Positions 1 to 8,117 of a stretch of DNA of 64,000 bases are shown here, one piece after another. The stretch's first letter is position 1. Each line of letters opens with the position of its first letter. The notes beneath the pieces are model-generated. The model was given only the letters and a program-made list of their open reading frames with translations, did not search any database and was not told where the DNA came from. The stretch spans positions 2,108,001 to 2,172,000 of the forward strand of contig OZ252146.1 of the NCBI GenBank assembly GCA_965248735.1. Reading direction: 5' to 3'. This DNA is from Aldehydirespirator sp965248735. Lineage in GTDB: Bacteria > Actinomycetota > Acidimicrobiia > Acidimicrobiales > Aldehydirespiratoraceae. The position numbers and the translations under genes were made by a program.

Positions 1-472
1 CTGCTGCCTTCGATGCTCGTCCGCCGCCCAAGGCGTAGGAGAGCCACACGGGGAGTTCGATCCGGGCAAAGGTTTCGACGTCGAAGCCGTGAGAGCCGAT
101 CGACCGGCTGACCGCCATGCGCAGTTGAGTGTCATCGGACCAGGACCCGGCGGGAAGGACCACGTCGACACCCCACTTGCCGCCGACCCGTCGCTCCCAG
201 TCCATGAGATGGTCCAACGGCGCCCCCTGCGTTCGCCGCTCGACTCCCTTCCGGTCCACTAGCTCGCTGATGAAGCCGAGCGCGTCCCCATATGCCGCCC
301 AGAGCATCGACCTCCGAATCCGCTCCGTTCGCTCGTTGCGAGCGGCGCAGGCTGTTGCATCGGGGCTTGCGGGCGACGCGTGCATCAGGTCCTGTGTCTG
401 GAGCGGTCGTGTTCCGTCATCCCTGCCAAAGAGATCCGGCTGTCGGTGAGAGGCGCGGCTCGCATCGGTCAT
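1..472 (-). CDS. ADP-ribosylglycohydrolase (DraG/ARH family), 3' end outside the window
   Basis: The first 157 codons are visible; the rest lies beyond position 1. Residues after a polar leader of about 50 residues read AAYGDALGF and then GSWSDDTQL. These match the GDxxG and G-x-SDDT metal-binding motifs of DraG-type ADP-ribosylhydrolases, which remove ADP-ribose from modified targets using two Mg ions. The ATG at 470-472 overlaps the stop of the DarT-like gene (ATGA), so the two are translationally coupled. Inference: it acts as the antitoxin that reverses, or protects against, ADP-ribosylation by the neighbour, in place of the macrodomain DarG usual for DarT. An internal ATG could shorten the leader. 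The family call is firm; the substrate is not known. Confidence 0.8.
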   Translation of the reverse strand, partial: MTDASRASHRQPDLFGRDDGTRPLQTQDLMHASPASPDATACAARNERTERIRRSMLWAAYGDALGFISELVDRKGVERRTQGAPLDHLMDWERRVGGKWGVDVVLPAGSWSDDTQLRMAVSRSIGSHGFDVETFARIELPVWLSYALGGGRASKAA

Positions 473-1161
473 CGAAATGCCTCCGGGTCTAGCTCGATCT
501 TAGGGCGAGGAATGTCGGGGAAGATGGCCAGCGCGCCATCGACGCTCTCACGGGCGCCTTCGTCAGCAACGGTGATCGTGTGCAGATGCTTGAGGGAGAG
601 CGCGCGTGGGTACAGCACTTCTGCTTGGGGGTCGGTCGTCTCGTGCGGCCTTTGGCTGCTGCGGATGCTCACGCTTCCTCGGCGGCCCCAGGGCACCGCC
701 TGAGCAAACATCTGCTCGAAGCCGTCGCTCCCGAGAGCACGATGCGCGACGCCGTAAGCGTTGTTGGTTGTGGAGAAGATCACTCCGCGATGTCCGAGGA
801 TTCTCGGCTTGAAACTCAGAATCGCCCAATCTTCATCTGGATGCCACCGCTTCGAGTATCTGAGCATTCGGACGTTGATCATCGACACCGAGAGGTTGAC
901 GTATCCGTGCCAGGGAAGGTCACGAGTCCGATTGGGCGCGTTCTCTTGGTACACATGTCGCAATCGACGGTCTTTCGAGAGATGGTGCCGAGCCTGAACG
1001 GCGGAACGGTCAAGTATTCCTGCGAGACCGCCTCTGACTCGGGTGAAGTGCACGAGGCTGGTGATGCCCCGGTGCTTGGCAGCCTCGACGACGTCGCGAC
1101 ATCGTGGGGCTCGGCGTATCTCCTTGCGCCGCTGCGGCTTGGCTTCGGGTGCCCACTCCAT
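469..1161 (-). CDS. DarT-like (DUF4433) DNA ADP-ribosyltransferase
   Basis: A 230-aa protein. Around residues 33-50 it has the DarT-type NAD-binding start (GITSLVHFTRVRGGLAGIL, H38 and T40). A VNLSVSMINVRML stretch follows at 88-100, and QAEVLYP at 179-185 places E181 where DarT keeps its catalytic glutamate. Known members transfer ADP-ribose from NAD+ to thymidine or guanine in single-stranded DNA and are toxic or antiphage. It lies one base after the helicase stop and overlaps the ADP-ribosylglycohydrolase start, so all three form one transcription unit. It is somewhat diverged from textbook DarT, so base specificity cannot be predicted. No DarG macrodomain gene is visible. Confidence 0.75.
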   Translation of the reverse strand: MEWAPEAKPQRRKEIRRAPRCRDVVEAAKHRGITSLVHFTRVRGGLAGILDRSAVQARHHLSKDRRLRHVYQENAPNRTRDLPWHGYVNLSVSMINVRMLRYSKRWHPDEDWAILSFKPRILGHRGVIFSTTNNAYGVAHRALGSDGFEQMFAQAVPWGRRGSVSIRSSQRPHETTDPQAEVLYPRALSLKHLHTITVADEGARESVDGALAIFPDIPRPKIELDPEAFR

Positions 1162-1162
1162 C

Positions 1163-2593
1163 TCATGCCTTGATCAGCTTGTAGGTGGAACGGTCGAGGA
1201 GCCCGATGAGGGATGACTCCTCGCCCGGCTTGTAGCCGACCATGACAGAATTCCGAGCCCGGCCAACGGCCATTGCCAGCATGCGTCGGAGCCGTTCGAG
1301 GTCCGCGTCGCCGTCCTCGGGACCGTGCGGCGTAACCTGCTGGCTGAGGCCGGGCAGCAGGACGTGGTCGAACTCCAGGCCCTTTGCGGAGTGGATGGTG
1401 CATAGGGCCACTTGCTCGGGGCCGGTCGGCCACTCGTTCTGGCGGGTCAACTCGCAGTAGGGGATGTCGCGAGAGCTCAACTGTCTGCGGGCCTCGGCGA
1501 ACCAGCCGCCGCCGCGAGGCTGCAGTAGGACCGCGGACTCCTTGCTCAGGTCGGCTGTGCTCTCGAGCCGGTCAAGCATGGCTGAGAGTTGAGCGCTGTA
1601 CCTGCCAGCTACGACCAGCGGCTTCTTACCGGGACGGCTGCACGCTGAGAAGTCCGGAAGCGTGCCATCGTCCTCTAGCGGGAGTCCCTTCACGAGCGGA
1701 GAGGCGAAGGCGGCTATGGCGGCGGTGTTGCGGTGGTTCTCCTTGAGCCTGTAGTTCATTTCAGGCCGGGCCTTGATGCCGACCTCCGACCACTTGAAGA
1801 ATTGCGGATAGATGCGCTGGATCGCATCGAGAACAAATGTGGTGCTGTGCAAGTCCTGGAGGTGGCGGAGAATTGCTCGTATCTGATTGGCTGAGAAGTC
1901 CTGCGCCTCGTCGACGATCACTACGTCGTAGCGGAGTTCCGGCTTGGCGCCGGCTGCCAGCATGGCGAGATCGCCCCAATCGACTTGGCCTCGATGATGC
2001 TTGGCGTCCATGTACGCCGGAATGACTTCCCGGATCAATCTCGCTCGCGTCGGCCGTGTCACTCGTGGCGCGGAGCCTCTGCCTTCCCGGCGGATCCCCA
2101 AGTAGTCGGACAGGCTCTCTGGATCAAGGCTGCGGGGGTCATACTCGAAGCGGCCCAGTATGTAGTGGACCTCGTCGACTAGGAACTCGTGCTGGCGCGA
2201 TGTCGAGAATGTCTGGAGGTGGGGCCGAAGCATCCTGGAGGATTCGTCGCCTCCGGCGATGTTCACGCTTCCCGCCAAGGATCTTGCCCATCGACCGAAG
2301 GTGCTGATGTCCATCTCCAGGGCATCGCTGTCCGGTGCCTCCCGGCGCGCGAGCGCGGCTATGTAGCCCTCGAGTGTTCGATTGAAGGTCAGCACGAGCA
2401 CGCGGACTGGGTCCTTGTGCCCCTCGCGCTGCCTGCGGATCAACCGAGCCCTGATGAGCTGATGCAGGCACAGCAGGGATGTTGTGGTCTTGCCACTTCC
2501 GGCTGCGCCTCGAATGAGTCGGAACCCCGGTTTGACATCTCCAATCAGCTTCAGCTGCTCGTCGGTCGGAGTGACAGAGGGCAGGAGGCGCAT
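1163..2593 (-). CDS. UvrD/Rep-like superfamily 1 helicase, compact
   Basis: A 476-aa SF1 helicase. Walker A is GAAGSGKTTT at residues 29-38, Walker B is VIVDEAQD ending near 233, and motif IV-like RLKENHRNTAAI, motif V TIHSAKGLEFDHVLLPG and motif VI AVGRARNSV follow. At under 480 residues it is much shorter than housekeeping UvrD/PcrA (about 700), and is close in size to the helicase subunits of small defence systems such as GajB. It is the first gene of an operon with the DarT-like and DraG-like genes (gap of one base). Inference: it exposes or senses ssDNA on which the DarT-like enzyme acts. It could instead be a free-standing repair helicase that happens to be co-transcribed. Confidence 0.85.
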   Translation of the reverse strand: MRLLPSVTPTDEQLKLIGDVKPGFRLIRGAAGSGKTTTSLLCLHQLIRARLIRRQREGHKDPVRVLVLTFNRTLEGYIAALARREAPDSDALEMDISTFGRWARSLAGSVNIAGGDESSRMLRPHLQTFSTSRQHEFLVDEVHYILGRFEYDPRSLDPESLSDYLGIRREGRGSAPRVTRPTRARLIREVIPAYMDAKHHRGQVDWGDLAMLAAGAKPELRYDVVIVDEAQDFSANQIRAILRHLQDLHSTTFVLDAIQRIYPQFFKWSEVGIKARPEMNYRLKENHRNTAAIAAFASPLVKGLPLEDDGTLPDFSACSRPGKKPLVVAGRYSAQLSAMLDRLESTADLSKESAVLLQPRGGGWFAEARRQLSSRDIPYCELTRQNEWPTGPEQVALCTIHSAKGLEFDHVLLPGLSQQVTPHGPEDGDADLERLRRMLAMAVGRARNSVMVGYKPGEESSLIGLLDRSTYKLIKA

Positions 2594-2691
2594 CTTGGAC
2601 TCCTCATGTTGTCGGTCCCACTGCCTGGGACCACGTGAGAGTCACCCTAGCGACGCTTGCCACCCGATGCGCGCATCGCCCGGCCCGCGGG

Positions 2692-3402
2692 TCAGCGGGC
2701 GCGGATCTCTAGGTTCCTGCGGTTGGTGATCTTGTAGTGACGGTGGTCGTGGGTGATCCAGCCCAGCCTCACGAAGGCATGGATGGCCTTGTTGACCCGC
2801 TCCCGGCTGGCGCCCACCATCGAGGCCAGCTCCTCCTGGGTCAGCGGCATCTCGAACTCGTCGCGGTCGCCGGCCATGTCCAGCAGCCGCTTCGCGGTGC
2901 GGCCCATGACATCGAGGAACACCGTGTCGGACAGGGCCCGATCCATCGCCCGCAACCGCCTGGACAGGAGCTGCACCGCGCTCCACAGCGCCGAGGGGTT
3001 GTTCTCGTACAGGAGCCGCAGTTCCGCGTACGGGACCATCAGCACTCTCGACTCCTCCAGGGCCCGGGCCTGCGCCGAGCGGTTGGAGCCGTCGAGGAAG
3101 CCCATCTCGCCGAACAGCTCGCCGGGGCCAAGCACCGCCAGAAGCGACTCCCGCCCGTCGTCGGACTCCTGGGCGATGGCGACCCGGCCTTCCAACACCA
3201 GGTAGAACTCGCCGGGCTCGGCTCCCTCCTCGAAAACGACCACGCCCCGCTGCAGCGACTGCACCGTGCCCGCGGCCGCGATGCGGTCGAGCTGCTCATC
3301 GTCGAGCTCGGCGAAGAGGACCGTCTCGGCCAGCGCCTCCCTTAGCGCGTTCGGGGAAGCCTCGATGGCGGCCTCGAGAACGGTGGAGGTGGTGTCGGAC
3401 AT
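2692..3402 (-). CDS. Crp/Fnr family transcriptional regulator
   Basis: A 236-aa cyclic-nucleotide-binding regulator. Residues about 25-140 form the cNMP beta-barrel, with GELFGEMGFLDGSNRSAQARA as the phosphate-binding cassette. The C-terminal winged helix contains LTQEELASMVGASRERVNKAI as recognition helices. The reading frame stays open for 191 codons upstream, but that extension is Arg/Pro-rich and overlaps ispD on the other strand, so the ATG at 3400-3402 is chosen. It is divergent from ispD with only 17 bases between starts, so the two promoters must overlap. The cassette has the R-S-A arrangement of cAMP binders, but the ligand is not proven. Confidence 0.9.
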   Translation of the reverse strand: MSDTTSTVLEAAIEASPNALREALAETVLFAELDDEQLDRIAAAGTVQSLQRGVVVFEEGAEPGEFYLVLEGRVAIAQESDDGRESLLAVLGPGELFGEMGFLDGSNRSAQARALEESRVLMVPYAELRLLYENNPSALWSAVQLLSRRLRAMDRALSDTVFLDVMGRTAKRLLDMAGDRDEFEMPLTQEELASMVGASRERVNKAIHAFVRLGWITHDHRHYKITNRRNLEIRAR

Positions 3403-3419
3403 AGCGGCGGCCCACACTA

Positions 3420-4157
3420 GTGGCGGTGAGCACAACTGATCGCGAGCAACACGACGCTGTTGGCACGGGGGTGTGGGCGATCGTGGTGGCGGCCGGAGAG
3501 GGCCACCGCTTCGGCGGCGCCAAGCAGTTCCGGCCGCTCGGGGATCGCTTCGTGATCGACTGGGCCGTACAGGGGGCCGCCCGCTGGTCCGAGGGCGTGG
3601 TGGTCGTGCTGCCCGAGGCGCGGACCGCCGGTCAGGACGCCTGGTCGCCGCCTTCGGGCTCCCCTGGCCGCGGCGCGGAGACGGTTGTCGTGGCGGGGGG
3701 CGGGGTGTTGCGCTCTGACTCGGTGCGCTGCGGGCTGAGCCGCGTGCCCCGCGACGCCGAGATCGTGCTCGTGCACGACGGCTCCCGGCCGCTGGCTGGC
3801 GACGCGGTGTACATGCGGGTGATTCAGGCTGTACGCGACGGCGCGGACGCAGCCGTCCCTGTGATCGAATTGACCGACACGATCCGGCGCCGCGACGGCG
3901 GCACCGCCGATCGCAGGGAGCTGGTGGCCGTGCAGACGCCCCAGGCCTTCCGGGCCGCCGCCCTGCGGGCCGCACACACCGGCGGCGCCGACGCCACCGA
4001 CGATGCCACGCTGGTGGAGCAAGCGGGCGGGACGGTGGCGACGGTTGATGGCGACAGCCGCAACCTCAAGATCACCGAGCCTCACGACCTTGCTGTGGCC
4101 GAGGTGCTGCTGAGGGCGGGCGAAGGACTCGACACTCCAGGAGGCGACCGTGGCTGA
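3420..4157 (+). CDS. ispD: 2-C-methyl-D-erythritol 4-phosphate cytidylyltransferase
   Basis: It catalyses the third step of the non-mevalonate isoprenoid pathway, joining CTP and MEP to CDP-ME. The 245-aa product has the glycine-rich CTP loop VVAAGEGHRFGGAKQF near residue 22, then LVHDGSRPL, and VAVQTPQAFR in the C-terminal half, all typical of IspD. The GTG at 3420 is the first start; a second GTG lies at 3426. Its stop overlaps ispF by 8 bases, a standard ispDF coupling. The window ends in another gene of the same pathway (dxs, 63776 onward), but far away. Confidence 0.95.
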   Translation: MAVSTTDREQHDAVGTGVWAIVVAAGEGHRFGGAKQFRPLGDRFVIDWAVQGAARWSEGVVVVLPEARTAGQDAWSPPSGSPGRGAETVVVAGGGVLRSDSVRCGLSRVPRDAEIVLVHDGSRPLAGDAVYMRVIQAVRDGADAAVPVIELTDTIRRRDGGTADRRELVAVQTPQAFRAAALRAAHTGGADATDDATLVEQAGGTVATVDGDSRNLKITEPHDLAVAEVLLRAGEGLDTPGGDRG

Positions 4158-4674
4158 TCACGGGATGCGGGTGGGGCAGGGCTTCGACATTCACCGCTAC
4201 AGCGACGATCCGGACCGATCGCTGGTTCTCGGCGGCGTGCGGTTCGAAGGCGAGCGCGGTCTTGACGGACACTCCGACGCCGATGTCGTCGCCCACGCAT
4301 GCATCGAGGCACTCTTGGCGGCCGCCGGGCTTCCAGACATCGGGCAGCTCTTCAGCGACACCGACCCGGCCTGGGCCGGAGCCGACAGCCTCGAACTGCT
4401 GCGCCTGGCCGCCGAAGCGGTGCGCGACGCGGGATGGGACCCCGTGAACGTGTCGTGCAGCGTCGTCGTCGACGCACCCAGGATCGCCCCCCACCGTGAT
4501 GTCATGCAGGAGCGCCTCAGCGCAGCGGCCGGAGCGCCCGTCAACGTCACCGGACGTCGCAGCGAAGGACTTGGTGCCCTCGGTCGGGGCGAGGGCGTGG
4601 CCGCCTGGGCGGTGGCCTTGGTGGCTCGACGGTCGGACGACCCGGGTCGGGTCGGTGCCGGTGAGTCGCGGTAA
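4150..4674 (+). CDS. ispF: 2-C-methyl-D-erythritol 2,4-cyclodiphosphate synthase
   Basis: It converts CDP-ME 2-phosphate to MEcPP and CMP. The 174-aa product carries the zinc ligands DIH (residues 13-15) and a histidine in DGHSDADV, followed by FSDTDP. The GTG start lies inside the 3' end of ispD. The C-terminal nucleotide-binding loop, usually VKATTTE in well-studied enzymes, reads VTGRRSEGLG here, so the threonines that contact CDP and the preceding lysine are replaced while the glutamate is kept. The rest of the fold is intact, so the call stands. Confidence 0.94.
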   Translation: MADHGMRVGQGFDIHRYSDDPDRSLVLGGVRFEGERGLDGHSDADVVAHACIEALLAAAGLPDIGQLFSDTDPAWAGADSLELLRLAAEAVRDAGWDPVNVSCSVVVDAPRIAPHRDVMQERLSAAAGAPVNVTGRRSEGLGALGRGEGVAAWAVALVARRSDDPGRVGAGESR

Positions 4675-4692
4675 TGGATTGGACCTGCGCCG

Positions 4693-5574
4693 GTGAGCGG
4701 TCGTAGCCGCCCGCGCCGCCCGCGCCCGGGGTCGAAGCCGCGTTCGCGTCCCGGCGCGCCGGGCAGCCGGCCCCGTGCCACACGGTCCCCTGGATCCGCT
4801 CGCGGCAGCCTGGGCGGCGAGCAGGTGGAGGGCCGCCAAGCGGTTCGCGAGCTGCTGCTGGCGGGCCGGCGGAGGACACGCACGGTGATGCTGGCCCGGG
4901 GCCTGGACCCGGCCCCGATCGTTGAGCACATCGTTGAGCTGGCCCGCGAGCAGCGGGCCGCGGTCCGGGAGGTGAGCCGCTCCGAACTGGATGCCACGGC
5001 GCGTACCGAGGCACCGCAAGGGGTGGTCGCGCTGGCTGATCCGGTGCCCGACCTGGACCTCGCTGATCTGATCGCGGCGCCGTCTGCCGGTGCTCGCGCT
5101 CAAGATGCCGGGCCTGCAGGCGTGCCGTTCCTGCTGGCCCTCGACGGCGTCACCGATGCTGGCAACTTCGGTGCCGTCCTGCGCACCGCCGAGTGCGCGG
5201 GGGTGACCGGGGTGGTGCTGCCTCGCCATCGCTCGGCGCGGATCACACCCACGGTGACCAAGGCGGCCGCCGGGGCGGTGGAGCATCTGAGGTTCGCGGT
5301 CGTGCCCGGCATGCCGTCCGCGCTGCGAACGCTGAGCAGCCATGACATCTGGACCGTCGGGCTCGACGCGGCGGGACCGCGGCCCCTTCACGAACTGGAG
5401 CTGTCGAGCGAGGCAGTGGCTCTGGTGCTCGGCTCCGAGGGAAAGGGCTTGTCGCGGCTCGTCGCTCAGCGCTGCGACGTGCTGGCCTCGATCCCGTTGC
5501 ACGGGATGCTGGGATCGCTGAACGTGGCCGCCGCTGCCGCGGTGGCCTGCTTCGAGATCGCCCGCCGCCGCTAG
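4693..5574 (+). CDS. rlmB: 23S rRNA 2'-O-ribose methyltransferase (TrmH/SpoU family, RlmB-like)
   Basis: A 293-aa SPOUT methyltransferase that uses SAM to methylate a ribose 2'-OH in 23S rRNA, probably the G2251 equivalent. An Arg/Pro-rich tail of about 40 residues precedes the RNA-binding domain (VEGRQAVRELLLAG). The knot region contains DGVTDAGNFGAVLRTAE (motif 1, N and R), LVLGSEGKGLS (motif 2) and IPLHGMLGSLNVAAAAAV (motif 3). It follows ispF by 18 bases; cysS, often placed between them in actinobacteria, is absent. The TAG stop shares its CTAG tetramer with the stop of the convergent phosphodiesterase gene. Confidence 0.9.
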   Translation: MSGRSRPRRPRPGSKPRSRPGAPGSRPRATRSPGSARGSLGGEQVEGRQAVRELLLAGRRRTRTVMLARGLDPAPIVEHIVELAREQRAAVREVSRSELDATARTEAPQGVVALADPVPDLDLADLIAAPSAGARAQDAGPAGVPFLLALDGVTDAGNFGAVLRTAECAGVTGVVLPRHRSARITPTVTKAAAGAVEHLRFAVVPGMPSALRTLSSHDIWTVGLDAAGPRPLHELELSSEAVALVLGSEGKGLSRLVAQRCDVLASIPLHGMLGSLNVAAAAAVACFEIARRR

Positions 5575-6863
5575 CCGTTGGTCTCGAGTTCGGCCAGAGC
5601 GGCCACCGCCTCGGCGGGCCGCCCCGCGATCACGCCGTCCACTCCGAGCGCGAGCAGGCTGGAATAGAACTCGCGGGTCTCCACTGCGTCGGTGCCGCTG
5701 AGCCACACCCACACCTCAAGACCCTCGCTGTGCACCCTGTCGACAGTGTCTGGGGTCACGACCTCGATTCCCGCGTAGGTGAAGGGCACCTGCACGAGAG
5801 CGTGGCGCGGGTCCAGAGCCTCACCGGCCAGGAACCAGCCGAGCAGGGCCGCCTCGCCAGGAGTCGTCGCCACTGAGGGGGCCAGACGGCTGAAGGCCTC
5901 CAGCACCTCGTCGTTGAAGCCGGCCACGATCACGGACTCCTCCCGGCCCAGCTCGGCGATGTCGGCCGCGAGCACCTCCGCCGCGGCCATGCCGGTGAGG
6001 GGGTCCTCCTCGCCGTCGGCGCCCCGCTGGAGCTTGATCTCCACGTCGAGGACGTGGTGGGGGAAACGCTGGGCCACCTCCCGGAACGTCGCCACCCGGA
6101 AGTCGTCGGCCTCGAAGTCGGGCGGCGGCGCGACCGCTCCGGTGCGCACGCCCCGGAACCCGTACTCGGAGGCGGGCCGGGTCTGGTCGCCCCACAGGCC
6201 AGCCACGAACCAGTGGGCGTTGTCGAAGGCCTGTATCTCGGCCAGGGTCAGCTCGGCCACCGGACCGGAGGCCTCAGTGGTGCGGTCCACCGTGTCGTCG
6301 TGCTGGACTATCAACACACCGTCGGCGGTTAGCTGCACGTCCAGTTCGAGGATGTCGGCACCGTCGAGGACGGACTGCGTGAACGCGTAGATCGTGGAGT
6401 GGGGATAGTCCTGGTCTCCGCCCGCGTGGGCGATTACCAGTGGCCGGTCGAGCGCTATCAGATCCTCGACCGTGGAGGCCTCCGGTCGGGGCACGGCGGT
6501 GGTGGTAGTGGCTGGGGGTGCGGTGGTGGTAGTGGTCGGGGCCGCCGTTGTCGTCGGCGGGGCGGCCGTGGTGGCTGGGGCGACCGTTGTCGGCGGGATC
6601 GTGGTCGGCGGCGCGGTTGTCGCCGGGGCGGTCGTGGTGGCTGGGGCGGTTGTTGTCGCTGGGCTCGTGGTCGGGGCGGCCGCGCTGGAAGTAGTCGCCG
6701 CAGTGGTGGTCGTGGTTCCAGCACCCGCCGACGACGCTGTGTCGCTGCCGGAGTCCCCGCACCCAGCGATCACAAGCCCTGCAACGGCCAGCAACCCGCC
6801 GACCAGCATCCGTGGTCCCGGTTGGCGTTGCCGGGCACCGGCCTGGTCGCGATCGGCCACCAT
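5571..6863 (-). CDS. Glycerophosphodiester phosphodiesterase lipoprotein
   Basis: A predicted lipoprotein of 430 aa. The signal MLVGGLLAVAGLVIAGCGDS ends in a lipobox with Cys near residue 44. About 90 residues of Thr/Ala/Pro-rich linker follow, then a GDPD barrel starting at VIAHAGGDQDYPHST, with LELDVQLTADGVLIVQHDDT and DVEIKL supplying the metal and catalytic His/Glu/Asp residues. It would hydrolyse glycerophosphodiesters outside the membrane to glycerol-3-phosphate and an alcohol. The ATG at 6861-6863 is preferred; the frame continues upstream through a repeat element that also occurs elsewhere, so that extension is not coding. The linker is extremely repetitive (TTTAP-type). Confidence 0.9.
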   Translation of the reverse strand: MVADRDQAGARQRQPGPRMLVGGLLAVAGLVIAGCGDSGSDTASSAGAGTTTTTAATTSSAAAPTTSPATTTAPATTTAPATTAPPTTIPPTTVAPATTAAPPTTTAAPTTTTTAPPATTTTAVPRPEASTVEDLIALDRPLVIAHAGGDQDYPHSTIYAFTQSVLDGADILELDVQLTADGVLIVQHDDTVDRTTEASGPVAELTLAEIQAFDNAHWFVAGLWGDQTRPASEYGFRGVRTGAVAPPPDFEADDFRVATFREVAQRFPHHVLDVEIKLQRGADGEEDPLTGMAAAEVLAADIAELGREESVIVAGFNDEVLEAFSRLAPSVATTPGEAALLGWFLAGEALDPRHALVQVPFTYAGIEVVTPDTVDRVHSEGLEVWVWLSGTDAVETREFYSSLLALGVDGVIAGRPAEAVAALAELETNG

Positions 6864-6900
6864 CGTCGCTGACCCTAGAGCATGCGCGGGTTCGTGACGA

Positions 6901-7024
6901 GACCTCGCGGTGAAGCATGCTGCTTCCCGCTCCTGTTCGCTGCGCTCACGGGCCGCTCGGGCCATGGCCTCGCTCAGCGCCTTGCGAAGATCCTCATGAA
7001 CTGCTGCCTATCCGCTTGGCCTCT
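6901..7024. repeat. Dispersed intergenic repeat, copy A
   Basis: About 120 bp sharing long runs with copies B (23103-23226) and C (58924-59033), such as TTCCCGCTCCTGTTCGCTGC, then GGGCCAYGGCCTCGCT, and an end reading CTATCCGCTYGGCCT. It sits between the divergent phosphodiesterase and SDR genes; the rest of this gap (to 7123) shows only an SD-like GGAGGA before the SDR start. Confidence 0.8.
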
Positions 7025-7123
7025 GAGTTCTGCGGGGCAGCCAGAGTGCGTGCGAATCCCTCTGGCCTGCAATGATGGCAACTCCGCCGCGAGGCTGAGC
7101 CGATCACCGGAGGATCAGCGACC

Positions 7124-7921
7124 ATGCCGATGAACATCGACCGCCTGACCGACATGTTCGGGCTCGACGGTAAGACGGCCGTCGTCACCGGCGGCAGCCG
7201 CGGCCTCGGCTACATGATCGCCGGCGGGCTGCTCGACGCGGGCTGCCGGGTGATCATCTCGGCCCGCAAGGTGGAGCAGGTGACGGCCGCGGCCGGCCAG
7301 CTCGCGTCCCGCGGCCCGTGCGAGGCGATACCGGCCGACCTGTCCACCCCGGAGGGCTGCGAGGCGCTGGCCGTCGCCGTGGCCGCGAGATGGGAGTCGC
7401 TCGACATTCTCGTCAACAACGCGGGAGCCAGCTGGGGCGCGAAGCTCGACGAGTATCCGGTGGACGGCTGGAACAAGGTCATCGACATCAACCTGGGCGG
7501 TCCGTTCTTCCTCACCCAGAAGCTGCTGGGACTGCTGCGGGCCGCAGCCCGCCCCGACGATCCGGCCCGGGTGATCAACGTCGCCTCCGTGGACGGGATG
7601 AAGGTGCCGGACCTGGAGACCTACTCGTACTCGGCGTCCAAGGGCGGGATCATCCACCTCACCCGCCACCTCGCCAAGCGGCTGGCTCCCGAGCACATCA
7701 CCGTCAACGCCATCGCGCCGGGCCCGTTCGACTCCAAGATGATGGCCTTCATCCTCGACAACCCCAAGGCCCGCGCCGCGCTGGCGGCCGAGGTGCCGCT
7801 GGGCCGCATCGGCGAGCCCGACGACCTGGCCGGTGCGGCCGTGTACCTGGCGTCGCGGGCCGGTTCGTACCTGACCGGAGCCACCGTGCCCGTCGGCGGC
7901 GGCCTCGCCTGCGCCGACTGA
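7124..7921 (+). CDS. SDR family NAD(P)-dependent oxidoreductase (3-oxoacyl-ACP reductase-like)
   Basis: A classical short-chain dehydrogenase of 265 aa. TGGSRGLG (residues 22-29) binds the cofactor, NNAGA is the structural motif, N-V-A-S-V supplies the catalytic Ser, and YSYSASKGG has the Tyr-x3-Lys pair. It ends with the family's VPVGGGLAC. A GGAGGA sequence 9 bases upstream supports the ATG at 7124. It stands alone between two repeat elements, so the substrate cannot be inferred; gluconate-5-dehydrogenase and FabG-like enzymes look alike at this level. Confidence 0.9.
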   Translation: MPMNIDRLTDMFGLDGKTAVVTGGSRGLGYMIAGGLLDAGCRVIISARKVEQVTAAAGQLASRGPCEAIPADLSTPEGCEALAVAVAARWESLDILVNNAGASWGAKLDEYPVDGWNKVIDINLGGPFFLTQKLLGLLRAAARPDDPARVINVASVDGMKVPDLETYSYSASKGGIIHLTRHLAKRLAPEHITVNAIAPGPFDSKMMAFILDNPKARAALAAEVPLGRIGEPDDLAGAAVYLASRAGSYLTGATVPVGGGLACAD

Positions 7922-7927
7922 GCGCCA

Positions 7928-8105
7928 GAGGCCGAGCGGATAGGCCACAACAGATGAGAAGTCCCGCAAGGCGCTTAGAACGTGCGCGGGTAGGCGCTTT
8001 GCGGGATGCTGAACCACTGCAACGCCAAGGGACTCAGATGCTGCTTGCCGCCTACTCGCGCTGCCTCTTAACCGCGAGGCACTCACACCTATCCGCTCGG
8101 CCTCG
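7928..8105. repeat. Repeat element D with inverted ends
   Basis: The ends are inverted copies of the tail of the dispersed repeat: GAGGCCGAGCGGATAGG at 7928-7944 and CCTATCCGCTCGGCCTC at 8089-8105. Read on the minus strand, 7928-7977 also matches the 3' half of copy A (AGCGCCTTGCG...CTCAT). An inner hairpin is formed by CCCGCAAGGCGC (7963-7974) and GCGCTTTGCGGG (7994-8005), which could act as a terminator between the convergent SDR and CYP genes. Confidence 0.65.
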
Positions 8106-8117
8106 GGATCCCGCGGG

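Noticed and set aside
3403..3975. N-terminal extension of the Crp/Fnr frame (191 codons)
   Set aside because: Arg/Pro-rich, overlaps ispD in antisense, and homology begins at the ATG at 3402.
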